From Ophiosphaerella korrae (taxonomy: Eukaryota > Ascomycota > Dothideomycetes > Pleosporales > Phaeosphaeriaceae): DNA of 64,000 bases. The notes below the pieces were generated by a model. It was given only the letters and a program-made list of their open reading frames with translations. It made no database searches and was not told the DNA's origin. Positions 53,006 to 64,000 of this stretch are shown piece by piece. The stretch is from contig JALNQF010000005.1 of NCBI GenBank assembly GCA_028456385.1, positions 434,001 to 498,000 on the forward strand, read 5' to 3'. Both the position numbers and the translations under genes were made by a program. Numbering within the stretch: position 1 is the first letter of the stretch; every line of letters starts with the position of its first letter.

Positions 53006-54589
53006 GCCGGTAGACGCTCTACTGCTCCTACGAGACGTGAGTAACCTGGCGTAGGCGAAGCGGCAGAACGGAAACTAGCGGAACTGACCTCTTGCAGTGC
53101 AAAAATCCAGATTAGCGTTAACAATTCTCAATCAGCCGTTTGTGTCGCGAGTATGTGTATGGTACAGCATTCGGTGCATAGTGATGGACGGCAAAGCTAG
53201 CAATCGCATTGTCAAGTTGCACTGTGCTGTTGCGCGGACGGGGTAGCGGTGTCTCTCGGACAACAGTAAATCCGCTCCGAATCCCCTCTATGAGCTTTCC
53301 AGTCATCACAAATTGCGGCCTCTGTAGTAATACACAACCTCGAGGATGCTTTCGCACCTGCCCGTGCTCTATAAACGATCTTATTCACGTATCCCTAGGA
53401 TGACGACCGTTTGCTTTATCATAGAACACAAGTTCCTGCGCCGTCAACAATCCAGTAGTTTCGCTCTAGCCGCGCAGTTGCCAGCCAAACATCTCCTTCA
53501 ATTTCTAATGGTAACAAGAAGAGTATATAAAGCCACAAGGCGAAGAGATATAAGGGATAATTTCCGGTGACAGAGGACAGCATAGCATAGCCACCATTAC
53601 AGCTCGGCTAGCACTCATCCCTCGCGGACATGAACGACGCAAACCTCTTCGCGACTTTTCAGGTCAACTGAAGCATATCTCTACAGCCCTAAAGATTGCA
53701 GTACTCATGTAAGAAGCCGTTCCCTGTTTAACCATACGATAGCTATATTACCAAAACATATTAAGCCTTTCCACCTTTATACGTGTTTGCAACATTAGCG
53801 TTCTGCCCGTAATACTAAACCTACTTGCCGAGGTGCAGGCTTCAATTTCCAGGGCCACCGCACTCCTGACTTGTTGCGTTCCTTTTAACAAACTGAGACT
53901 AGCTCTCGACTGCCGCTGGTCTAGGAATCGGCGATAGTAGGCTCGAGAAGCTTGATCAAGTTTTTCGTTCAGTCAGCGGAGGGAATAAAGGGGGGTTCGG
54001 TGCTTGAGTGTGATCGTCAGAGGCTATAGAGGCCATCGTACGTTAAACTGTGCCCTAGAGTTGTATAATGGCTACGTCGAAGCTGCGACGCTGACACGTG
54101 TTAGCTGACTAAACAAGGGCCAGGCCGGCGGGTCTTAGCACTGCTCCCAATCCTAGGTCGGGTTTACTTCTATTCCGGGCGCTTGTGCGATCCGCACAGC
54201 CCCAGACCTTACAGTTATCCCGCATTAGCTTGGATGGGGATTCGCTTCTGCTGGAAGTGCCAATCAACACGGCCGGCCCGCATGAATTTGCCCGTGACAG
54301 CACACGAGCCAAGGGTGCGGACAGAAAGCGTTAGTGTTCTGAGTGCCAAGCAGATGCTTATATCAGCAGCTTTCTATTGGCCCAAACTGGGGGTAGAATC
54401 CAGCAGTGCATGGGATAGTAATCGCGATGATGGGTTGACGCGTTGAGGCAGTTCTTTCAATTTAGAATTTCGGTTCCTAGACCCTCCTAAAGAGAGATCC
54501 GAGCGAAGGAGGCGTCCTTGGCCAACGCTAGACTAGGGAAATGTGCTACAGTACCATTTCTTCTCAACCGTCACCTAGGCTTGATGCAT
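53006..54589. other. Gene-free region
   Basis: 1.6 kb. Open frames are short and not recognised. Sequence composition is ordinary and no repeats were seen. Confidence 0.4.
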
Positions 54590-55853
54590 CATTCTCACGA
54601 GAAACGATCACATATAGCACAACAGCATCGGCGTGCTGTCTGTCAAAAATACAGCTGACCTCCTCCAAAAACAACCCCTTTGTTTCCGGCACGTAGAAGA
54701 ACATAAACACGATAACAGCAACCAATATGACCACATAAACGGGTAGTACTTCCACATGATTCTCTCCAGGGCAATGGGATTTACGTAGTGATTGAAGCGT
54801 GTAGCGACAGATTGAGGGACCCAGAATATGCTGGTGCCTTTGACCCGGAGGTGGCTAGGCCAGATTTCGTTGACGTAGAGGATTGGGATCGGTGTCAGAC
54901 CGATGACATATACCAAGGAACAGGAAAAGGAACATGATTACGGCGTAACCTGCTACCACAGATTGGGTATTTGAGTAGAATGCGGCGCAAATGGTAACCA
55001 TGCTCATAAAGACCAGCATTGTGCCGGCGGAGATCAAGAATAGGCGGCGTCGGCCAACTCTTTCAGCCAGGAGCGCAGCACCACATGCCAAGAACCAGTT
55101 ATAAATCTGGAGACCATAGTTTATTGTTTGAAAGAGCTGGTGATACTGACAGTCCGCAGCACCGGTGCTAAGTAGAAGCTGATGATGCCGTTGCCTACCC
55201 ACTGAGTAGCTATCCTAATGGCTATAGATAATACGAGTCGTTTTCGATTTCCGGGCGTGGTGCAGAGAGCCAACCAGCCAACATCATGACTCTGACTTTC
55301 CGGCTCAGCTGACGCGCCGATTTTCGATATTTTAGAAAGGACTAGTTGGTCGTCCGCACGACTATTGGCGTGGAATGTAGTCAAAACTACCTTGGCCCGT
55401 TCCTCCTTCCCATTTGCCACAAGCCAACGAGGCGATTCTGGGCAGAAGTAGACCAAAGCAAGCTGCGCCACGGTCCAGAACAGCTGAATAGCCACCGGCA
55501 GCCGCCATGACCACGAACTTGGGAAGCTTAGAGCCCCATATGATGTCCAAGCGGCAGTCGTTGAGCCGATGAAAATATAGTGTTGAAAATAAACGCAAAC
55601 CCAACGATGAGACGCATGCCAAGGAACTAGCCGAAAGTCTTGCAGAATATTTGTCCAATGGATTCCGGTTCGACAGCCGAACTTGTCTGAGGGTCAAGGT
55701 GCTGGAAAGAAGGCGACGATACAACCCAGAGGCTAAGCTGCGACAACCAGGCCCAGCAACTTGACATTCGAAAGTCCTCTGAGGTCCTCAAACCGTCTAA
55801 AGTTCGTAATCAGGCTGGAGATGAGGGAGCTAACATAGCCGTTGGCCATGGCG
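54590..55853 (-). pseudogene. Sugar porter (MFS) gene, frameshifted
   Basis: Read down the minus strand, pieces of one sugar transporter appear in changing frames. NGYVSSLISSL and the PLGCIVAFF region (with stops) come first, then FLGMRLIVGFAFIFNT. WSWRLPVAIQLFW and FCPESPRWLVANGKEERA follow, the latter being the central family motif. After those come INYGLQIYNWFLACGAALLAERVGRR, then ILYVNEIWPSHLRVKGTSIFW, and finally FYVPETKGLFLEEV. At least three frame changes and two stops break it. The order and spacing are those of a lactose-permease or hexose-type porter. No function can remain. Confidence 0.8.
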
Positions 55854-56903
55854 CCTAGGTAACGCAAAAAGCGGGAGGTTGAGCTTCCGCATACCTGGGT
55901 CCCTCCACCGTTGCGGATGAGTGTTGTTGGGAAGGTCGTTCACCGGCATTGGACCAGCGCCGTAGTCTGTTCATCGACCGCGGCTTGTAAGGATTGGACA
56001 AGAAGATAGGCAGAGAGGTGAGTAGCAACGTGCAGTCCTAAAAGGTCGACGTCAGTCCCGAGGGATGGCTTTCCACCATTTGCACTCCTGCATATTGCCA
56101 TATCGACTTTGCTCTGCTCTCTTGTCTGGGAGAGGAATGGTACGAACATTCATTAACTTTAAATTTTAGTATTGTAGTATACTAGGATGCACGTAGAAGT
56201 AGGAGGCAGGTGCCGACCCGTAGTCGGTGAGATGAGTTGAATATAGGGGTTGAGTGACTGCTTGACGAGTTGGTGTCGGTACCTATCTACTCCATCCGAA
56301 CTCACTCGGAGCCCCCTGCAGAGCCGTAACGCTGACCTAATGCTCCCTGATCACGTGCGGTCCTACTACACCACTGTATATTATAGAAAATAGTAGGATA
56401 GCAATAAGTATAAAGGCAATGAGATGTGAGATTGTCTGGTAATATATAAATAACTCTAAATCATTTTTACATAAGTAGACGAGATGAAGTAAAATAAGTA
56501 TCACGCTATTGAAACTAACAAGCCATTACCCATAACATAAAGTACAGTATATCTTTTTTGCTTAGAGGAAAAGTAAGCATCGACATATCGCATATATAGA
56601 CTAGAGGTTCCAAGACCAAAAAATTTGGAGACAACACTCTCTGCTTAACCGCGGGGGGGAAGGTCCATTCATACATGCAATGTCTGACTTTTCAGTATTA
56701 CCAACCAAGCCAGTTAGCAGTAAGGCACCTAAAGCGGTCCCTTTTACATGCATCGGTTATCTTGCATGGATTTGGTCACGAGAGCCACGCCCTGGCTCTT
56801 AAACCAAAACGTTCTGGGGACCAAAAGTTATCTCGAGCATCAGCGATTTCCTACATGATGTCAATTTTATGAGCCCTGCTTTCTTGTATTTCATGTCTAG
56901 AGG
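55854..56903. other. Gene-free region
   Basis: About 1 kb, A+T-rich from 56370 to 56620. No gene recognised. Confidence 0.4.
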
Positions 56904-57782
56904 TTGATGGATTCTTCGGCATCTTCGCCGATTTCGTTTCTCCACTGTTTTCGCAATAACTTCATGAGTACGCGCAAAAGTCCCTATTTGGGCGCATTCA
57001 GCAGTCGGCGGCCCCGCTCGTCTTCATATATAGACTTAGTAAAGCCCGCTCTGCGCCTTCATGTCAAGACGCTCAATAATTCGTCACATTTGGTCGGCGC
57101 GCTTTTTATTTCCGGCAGAACCGCCTAATTCGTTGTCACTTGCTCCAACCCGCTTGCTCCGGACACGGTAGCGATACTTGTCTACCCCCCAATGGCCATA
57201 CTATGCTTCTCATGCTCCACCCTCTATCACATGTTTGCCAATCATGCTCAAGCAAGCATGTGGCAACGTATCGATCATCTTGGTATAGTGGCTCTTATCT
57301 GGGCCTCCTCAATATTACTTATATTTTTCTCCTTCAATTGCGAGCATGGTAAGCTAGGGATATACATAGGCTTTGTAACCACGTCGGCTATAGTGTCCTT
57401 AGTTTGCCACTGGAGGAACCAGTTTTATTATTCGGAAGGGCGGCGGAGTCGAATCGCTACCCACATCGCGTTTGGGGGTTCGGCGGCCTTGCCTGCCTTT
57501 CATTGCTTGTGCTAACATCACTATGGCCCAGAAAGCAGTCTTTTAAAATCATTTGGGGGCTCGTGGCTATCAATAGCTTAAATGAAGGAATTTACGCTAC
57601 TAATCTTCTTGAGAGTCTTCGGGAATAGGCTAAACGTGCCAGACGGTAGTCATCACGTTATGCACATTATTGTCGTTTTTGGAGTGTGGATCTATCAACA
57701 AGGTCTGTTCTCAGTTTACCGGACTAGAATATCGGGTGAAGTAGGATGTTGTATCCGTTTAGTGTTAGCCGAATTTAACTAA
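56904..57782 (+). pseudogene. PAQR / haemolysin III-family (Izh-like) gene with in-frame stops
   Basis: One plus-strand frame holds the family landmarks in order: TLNNSSHLVGALFIS, then CFSCSTLYHMFANH (helix with the first metal-site residues), RIDHLGIVALIW, and near the end DGSHHVMHIIVVFGVW (H-x3-H metal site). Three TAA codons break it, at about 57126, 57513 and 57579, each where CAA would keep the frame. PAQR proteins are seven-helix membrane hydrolases or receptors that affect lipid and zinc balance. The upstream limit is approximate. As read, the gene cannot make a full protein. Confidence 0.72.
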
Positions 57783-57968
57783 ACGCCCATAAAAAATAGT
57801 ATAGGTCTCTTGACTAGTGTCTCCAGGCTACTCTGAGACATCATAGATTGTCCTATGTGTAAGACAAGGCAAATTCTTCTCCGGAGGACTCAGCGGGGGA
57901 AGGAAACACCCTCCACCCCACCCATAGCCTTTGAGGGAGCGCTTGGTGTTGATGGTGAGGTCAGCGTG

Positions 57969-59330
57969 CTACTTCTTCCTCTTGAAATTGTTTGGTTCGG
58001 CCTGGACCGTTGTATCGGGGATAACTTGCTGGGCGTTTCGCTGGTTAACAGTTAAGCCGTGGTTTTCTACTTGCTGGGATAACCCTGAGTATGAAGAGGC
58101 TGGTTCCTGGTCTGGAATCTGAAACTCGGACAGTTCAGATGCTGTGAAATCTAAGTCAGTGGGTAACATGTCGATGACAGAGCAGATCCGTTTGAAATGC
58201 TCAGGAAGCCATAGGTCATAGATATTTCGAACTAAATTATAGGCTTTCTATCTATTCCCACGATCCATTTCAGTGTTCTTGATGCTGAATTCGCCAATTG
58301 GGTGCCGATAAAATGTAGTGTTTTCTCCGTCAATAAAAGCATAATGTCCCCAGATACGTACGTCAACATCGCTGTGAGAAACCGAAAAGCCGCTAATTTC
58401 TCGATGAAGCTCGTTCTCGCGCTTTACAAGTCGAAAAAGCTGTACTAAATTCTGTGAACAAACAGTCTGACTGTGGGCATTCTGCCGATCAGCAATGTCT
58501 AGTGCAGACGCTCCGCACTTCACCTCGCAGGTAAGAAAGGGAAAGTACATATTATATGTGGCCGCAACATATGAGCAGTCTTCCAGCTCGTTTCCAATAA
58601 GAGGCTGGAGCTTCCGTAACTGTTCTCGGTCAAATGCCTCTCGCTTAAACCCAAGGCCGTAATCTGGCTGCGGACGCGGTCCGCAAAAAGGGATAGAGTT
58701 AATCCAGCCAGCATTAATCGTCTCACTAAGAATGCTTAGAGCCGTATCCTCGCTAATTGCTAACAGCTCAGCGGAAGGGACAATAAGTGGGGTGATATCG
58801 CGGACTACCCTGGCTTCGTTCTTGTTCTTGATGGATTTTAATAAGCCTTCGAAAAGATGATCATCAAAAAATGTATGTTCTGGTGGCAACCGCGGTGTAT
58901 TTAAAAGCTTTTGGAAAAGTTCTTTGCTTTTGGTGGTGATGCCCTCTTTGTGTTCATCCATAAAGCTACCTTTTTCTTTGAGCTGGCCTTCGTACCGCGG
59001 ATGTCTGTATGGATCACTCTTCTGTTCCCGCGATTGTTGGTCGCTCGGTGTCTTTGACGTACTCATGCTGGCATCTGAACGTTTTCGGCGAAGGCTTCTT
59101 GACGATCTCTTTTTAGGGAGTGCATGACGGACAAGTTCTCTAGAACGATCCATTGTCTTCTCTTGTTCCTCTGTCGGCCAAGTTCCGTTCTCTCTCCAGT
59201 AGCCAATCCGAGCCTCTCTAATTGTAACCGGTTCGACGACTGAAGCTGCGGATGTTCGTGCTCGTTTTGAAATGGGTTCACGCGAAGCGTGAGAGGGTAG
59301 GGCTTGTTCTTCTCGAGGTCGCTTTAGCAT
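57969..59330 (-). pseudogene. DUF7924-type (PD-(D/E)XK-like) protein with one in-frame TAG
   Basis: The minus-strand frame from the ATG at 59330 is open to a TAG at 58250-58248. The same frame then continues for about 92 codons (YNLVRNIYDLWLPEHFKRIC and on) to 57969. That continuation matches the usual end of this family, so the TAG (a Trp codon TGG would fit) truncates a longer protein of about 453 residues. The core has PDYGLGF followed by FPFLTCEVKCG, then ADRQNAHS: a D...E-x-K arrangement as in PD-(D/E)XK nuclease folds. The N-terminal 150 residues are basic and disordered. An ATG at 59558 is a further upstream alternative. Function in fungi is unknown. If the truncated form is made it still has the D/E-x-K core. 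Confidence 0.68.
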
Positions 59331-60971
59331 CTTCGCTTGAAGAACGACGCTAGAATCTGTTTGGATCGCGTTGGCAGTCTGGAGGTGTGGCCTTCTACGT
59401 CTTTGTTGCGACGAGTTATCGATAACTCGTTTCCGAATCCGAGGGATGGAGAACTTTAACCACGTTAGGCCACCGATAGCAATGAATTTGATGCGTACGT
59501 ACCTGTTTAATATTCGACTCAAATATAGACCTATTGTCAACTTCTGATTGCTTTGCAATACGCGGGTTCCGTCGCATAGTTTTGCTCTGATGCGTCCGTG
59601 GTTTGACGGGGGGAACAGTCGCGATATGACAAGATGTACTCCTGTATCGGAGTTGGTATAGGTGGTCTCGTTTGAGCGGTTAAAGGTGTCAGACCGCTAG
59701 GCATATCGATTCGATTCGCCGGTTCGAAGCACGTTGGCGCTGAGTTGAAGTGGATGGCTGGTCAGTAGAAGTTGTGATTCAAAGCGCAGGAAGCTGGAAG
59801 TAATTGCCAAGCTCTAGAACAACATTGGTTCGTGCGCCTCTTACGTGCATACCCGCAAGTCTAACACAGCCACTCATACGTTTTTCCGTGCTCGTGGGCA
59901 GTTCAGCTGCTTTCGGAGTTATAGGTTTTCCGACCTGCGTCATCCGAGGTCTCTCCGGATCAAAGGTGCTAGACTTCGGTATTACCCTACATACTCGTCA
60001 AGTGACAATATTTTATGCGCTAGGTGCCAGTCCCAGCAGCAATGGGATACCATAGCACATCGTCTTAGTTGGAAGGTTCATCTGAGGATACCGAAGCCAT
60101 TACCTTCAAAGCAGTAGCTACCTCCAGGCTGGAGGCGGTTACTGTATCGAGTCAAGTGCTAGCACGACCCTTGTTCCTTGGATCTTAACAGGCGTCATTT
60201 TAGAACACTGCCTATGCCTCGTGTACGTATCCCGACTTCAGACACTAAATGTCGGCTCAAGTCTCAGTCCGCGCATGCTAACAACGGCTGCAACAGCACT
60301 GCCGCAAAGCACGATGCTCTATAGCGTTAGAGAGTCCTAGCTGGTTCTTTCATGTAGAGCAAGAGTGAAGTATCTGGACAAGAAGATGTATTATGTAGTA
60401 AATAGCTAAAAAGCCGCTCCCCAAATAGATCCTATCAGGTCCAAAACCAGGCTCTTAGAAACAGCTCAGGCCTAGCTCAGGTACCTTGTTACATGGCTTA
60501 GTTACTGCTTAGGTTGGCGCACGAGCAACCTAGTTCTAAAAACGGATATAGAAATTACAAAAAACTTAATTTGGGTGTAAGAATTGTAGTTATACTATTT
60601 TAAAGTTCTTAAATTTCTTTATATTCTTAGTAAAACTACGTGAATTAAGCTTACAGACACATTATTTGGGTCAGGTCATATCCAAACGAATTTTGTAGTG
60701 TTAGACCACGTGTGTAATGCTCAAGTAATAAATATATCTAGGTAGCGAGGCAAACTATAACCTCTCAAGCAATATAGAGCTAGCTATCAATTTCGAGTAG
60801 CAAAGCAGGTTGAAGAACACGTGAATTGCAAGTGCTAGGGTCTAGCGAAAATATGAGGTCATGGAACAAGTATTTCTAAGCAGACGGTCATTAGCGCCAC
60901 ACTATCTCCACAAGGAAAGAGTCCTGTTTTATAAAGGCATAACAAAAGACCTTTAAATTCCTTATTTCATA
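59331..60971. other. Gene-free region
   Basis: 1.6 kb, A+T-rich after 60340. Short frames only; no repeats recognised. Confidence 0.4.
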
Positions 60972-61962
60972 ATGTTAGCACTAACCAGCGCAACTGGCAA
61001 GCTCGGCTCTGCCGTCCTCAAAAGCATTCTCGAAAATAAGCTTATTGACACTAAGGAGCTTGTAGTTTGTGTGAGTCTATATCAGCCATATTAGGTGCAT
61101 GAACTAACCTACCAAACTCTAGACTTCTAGTAGTCCTGATGCAAATAAATTTAGCTACCTTCGTGACCAACAAATTACCATTCGTCACGCAAATTTCGAT
61201 GAGCCGTTGACTCTCGAATCTGCCTACGCAGGATGCACTTCTCTCTTCCTTGTTTCCACACCACGCATAGCCATGGACTACAGCGATGCGCCTCTCTGGC
61301 AAGGCCGTGAGAAACATCACCGCGCTGCCATCGATGCGGCAATTAAGGTTGGCGTGCAACATATATATTACACAAGTCTGGCATTTGCCAACCCCAGTAA
61401 AGCGAGTGTCATGAGGGCACATGAACGCACAGAAAAGTACCTAAACGACCTGGAAAGTGCAGACAAGGTTAATATTACGGTGCTTAGAGAGGGATTATAC
61501 AACGAGAGTTGGCCACTGTATTTTGGGTATTATTTTGGACTAAAAGAGGACTCGCGTAAAGAGATACTTGTTGCGGGCAATGGACCTATAAGTTGGACCT
61601 CGATATCAGACATGGCTTTCGCAACTGCGAAGGTGCTGTCTGCGCCGAGCGATGAATGGGCGGGTAAGACGGTTTACTTGAGTCAGAAACGCACTTGGAC
61701 ACTCGAGGATATTGCGCGGATTGTGAGCAATGTGAAGGGTGGAGAGATCGAACTCAGGATCGTAGGGAGGAAAGAGTACGAAGACTTTTATGTGAAGGAG
61801 AAGGGCATGGAGCGACTTGATGTCGAGTGGTGGAGCAGCACCTATGACGCGTTGAAAGATGGAGAGTGTGCAATCAGCGATCCGACGCTTGAGTCAATAC
61901 TAGAGGAAAGAGGAAAGCAGCCGAAACCACTCGAAGAGTCGATCAGCAACATGTTGAGTTGA
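60972..61962 (+). CDS. NmrA-like NAD(P)-binding protein (atypical SDR)
   Basis: Spliced model: 60972-61070, 61123-61962 (312 aa). The N-terminal Rossmann turn is SATGKLGSAVL (G-x2-G type). ITIRHANFDEPLTLESAYAG and TSLFLVSTPR follow. A conserved IYYTSLAFAN and a REGLYNESW segment are typical of the NmrA/QorB branch, in which NAD(P)H sensing or quinone reduction is found. No Tyr-x3-Lys active pair is in the usual place, as in redox sensors of this family. The gene looks intact, unlike its left-hand neighbours. Confidence 0.88.
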
Positions 61963-63510
61963 CGAAACAGTCTTAATTACTAACTAGTTGAAAGCAAACA
62001 TCATAACAACGTTCGTTATGCATCATTGATACTTCTCCAATACCAAACCCCTACATGCAGCTGAACAACTGTCCTATCGTTGATATCCCGTTCGATCTCA
62101 TCGAGGCCTTTGATGATACATGTTCACATGTTCTTTCAAGCACGATGTGCGATTCTTTTCCACCACCTCTCCTTGGCCTCTTCACTTCATTGCTCCTTTT
62201 TCGTTCTTAGATGTGCCTTTCATTTTCTTTCTCTCATTCTTGCTGTTAGATACCGTTGAATCACTAGGTGATGCAGAAATTTGTTGCAGGTGGTGTGTCG
62301 TTGAATTTTACATGGCGAAAATGGAGTTTCGAGTGGCCTGAGTATAAGTCATTTGGGTACGACCAAATGTAGACATGGTAATGCTGCTAACAGCTAGCGC
62401 TTGATATGGACTAAACAGTCTCTTCCCAAGTAACTGACTTGTGTATGATTCCTTAGCACGTAGTCCTTTGGTGTGAGAAGCAGTGATTGATGATTATGAT
62501 TTATATTCTTTGGTATGAAAATTAGCTGTATAGGCTGTTGTGGGAAATAGGCGAAATATTATTGATAAATGACTTGGGGACACTAAAGAGCGATACAAAT
62601 TTTGGCATCGTCACCCCGAGACCAACCCAGATGTTTGGTACTGAGCCAACCCAACACCTTCCGATCGATGGATTCCAAACGTTCGTCGTTACTGAGGACA
62701 GTGCAATATTTTGACGACTTTCTTCTTTTTAGTGGAAACAGTGTTTTTACTATCTGTATAATTCTAGACTTTCGTTCATTGAAAGGCATAACACTGAGCT
62801 GGTGTCACGGGTGTTTCCCACAGGTGGCCCGTTGGGCCACCGATGGGCATCCAGTACATATACTATTCTGTGCCCAGTATGCCTATTCGGCATACTGTAC
62901 CTCTTTTGGTCATGTCTGGGCTGGTGGCACAGAACCCGGCCTTACAGCTGGGGCTTTATATCGACCATATTAACAGCACAATATGGTTGTCCTAGTTAGA
63001 CCTAGCCAGGCGACACATCCACAACAGCATTCAGACAATGTTATTAATACCGTTTTTTTAAATGAAGCAAATTTTTGCTGAGGCTTGGTCAGCGCGGTGT
63101 CATGTAAAATATTTGACAGTTTTCTTTACCTGCCCCTGAGCTTTCTATCATTCTCCGTGCCTGAAATTTGCCTGTACACTGTGTGCTTCAAAGATAAAAA
63201 TATGTGGAGAGAATTAGCACTAGCCTGTATACAAACCAAACACTGTATCCTTCATTAGATATCCCAATTGGCTGAGGGTTTGCACGCCTTTACTTGCACG
63301 AGATGTCCATAGTGCAGATTGGTAAGGAATGGGTTGCGCTATCTATGCCAAATTTATATACCAGATGGCCAAAATTTCATGACTATACAGCAAATTCTGG
63401 AACGACAGGTGAAGGTATAAACGTGCTTACCAAAAGCTTGTTCTAAGATACGATCTATATGCTTCTGATGAACTCCAAAATTAAAGGAAAGAAAATAGAA
63501 CCAGGCAATC
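61963..63510. other. Gene-free region
   Basis: About 1.5 kb with short unrecognised frames and a pair of perfect hairpins at 62823-62897. Confidence 0.4.
62823..62897. repeat. Two adjacent perfect hairpins
   Basis: GGTGGCCC (62823-62830) pairs with GGGCCACC (62834-62841) over a 3-nt loop. CAGTATGCC (62875-62883) pairs with GGCATACTG (62889-62897) over a 5-nt loop. Confidence 0.7.
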
Positions 63511-64000
63511 CTAATCCAAATCCATAGCATCACTAACATCAGCATTATTGGCCGCTAATCCCGATATCTCTTCATCCACTCCCCCTCCACCATGTGCCTC
63601 CATAGAATCCACTCGCTTCGTCACCTCAAACTTACGCCAATGCTTATCCACAAAATGCGCCTTCATCAGCTTCCGCTTGTTTACAATGCGTTTCCCACAG
63701 AGCCTGCACTCTCTCCCCTTCGCGCCAACAAGATACGCTTCCCAGATCTTTTCCATAGCCACGCTATCAGCCGGACCCATTAGCGCAGCCACATCGTCCT
63801 TGACTTCATCCCACATCTTGAGAAGGGTCTCAAGCGACCCACCTTTAGACTGAGTTAACTGGCACGCATCACGGTCGTCATCATCTGGGTCGCCGTTAAG
63901 CATATTGTCTAGATGGCGGAGAAGCCCGGCGTTGAAGTCTGACTGTTTGCGTGCAGCATCATACTCGGTTGGAAACCAAGCGGTGAGAAGAGCCAGTTTG
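63511..64000 (-). CDS. Zinc-finger protein, C-terminal part (5' end outside window)
   Basis: The minus-strand frame is open from the right edge to a stop at 63511. About 160 residues are visible. A finger-like ECRLCGKRIVNKRKLMKAHFVDKH segment has C-x2-C and H-x5-H spacing. Before it lies a helical WDEVKDDVAALMGPADSVAMEKIWEAYL; after it an acidic tail. I do not recognise the family. A DNA- or RNA-binding role is possible but not shown. Confidence 0.6.
   Translation of the reverse strand, partial: KLALLTAWFPTEYDAARKQSDFNAGLLRHLDNMLNGDPDDDDRDACQLTQSKGGSLETLLKMWDEVKDDVAALMGPADSVAMEKIWEAYLVGAKGRECRLCGKRIVNKRKLMKAHFVDKHWRKFEVTKRVDSMEAHGGGGVDEEISGLAANNADVSDAMDLD

Noticed and set aside
59690..59740. 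tRNA B-box-like GGTTCGAAGC
   Set aside because: No matching A box or foldable cloverleaf could be traced around it.

Overview
The window is nuclear DNA of a filamentous ascomycete. Genes are split by short (about 45-85 nt) GT-AG introns with CTAAC-like branch sites. The gene set is typically fungal (DUF3425 bZIP factor, Dal5-type permease, NmrA-like and DUF7924 proteins). Nonsense changes of the CAA/CAG to TAA/TAG type suggest past repeat-induced point mutation (RIP). A Dothideomycete is my best guess, from gene content only. Exon borders below were worked out by eye from frame continuity and splice consensus.

Region 1 (1-17.1 kb). After the 3' end of a copper-type P-ATPase comes a compact set of catabolic-looking genes: a bZIP regulator, a membrane SDR, a membrane-anchored linalool dehydratase/isomerase (Ldi)-domain protein, a Baeyer-Villiger-type flavin monooxygenase, a CaiB/BaiF (class III) CoA-transferase, a class 3 aldehyde dehydrogenase and an AtuA (acyclic terpene utilisation) protein. 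Together they could isomerise/hydrate, oxidise, lactonise or cleave, and CoA-activate an isoprenoid-like substrate. Five perfect TGA(G/C)TCA sites lie in the intergenic DNA here, two of them in a 33-bp tandem repeat in the divergent SDR/Ldi promoter. This is the strongest candidate for an undescribed system in the window.

Region 2 (17.1-26.9 kb). A truncated hAT transposon is followed by about 2 kb without genes, then a Na+/H+ antiporter, an Ap4A-phosphorylase-like protein, and a secreted endonuclease/exonuclease/phosphatase-fold protein with a jacalin-like tail.

Region 3 (26.9-32.7 kb). A ruined divergent pair: a TPR-CHAT protease gene (minus strand) broken by hAT-derived repeats and in-frame stops, and a caspase-domain gene (plus strand) with several in-frame stops. 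An unrecognised decayed frame lies between them and an inverted duplication flanks the caspase gene. It looks like a mutated cell-death-type locus.

Region 4 (32.7-50 kb). Ordinary, dense genes: an M28 carboxypeptidase, a GAR-domain microtubule protein, three zinc alcohol dehydrogenases, Ctf8, an ASC-1/Rqt4-like zinc-finger protein, a PPIL1-type cyclophilin and a Dal5-type MFS permease.

Region 5 (50-64 kb). Gene-poor and decayed: an ankyrin-like scrap, an unusual kinase, a frameshifted sugar porter, a PAQR pseudogene, a DUF7924 gene with one in-frame stop, an NmrA-like gene that looks intact, and a zinc-finger gene running off the right edge.
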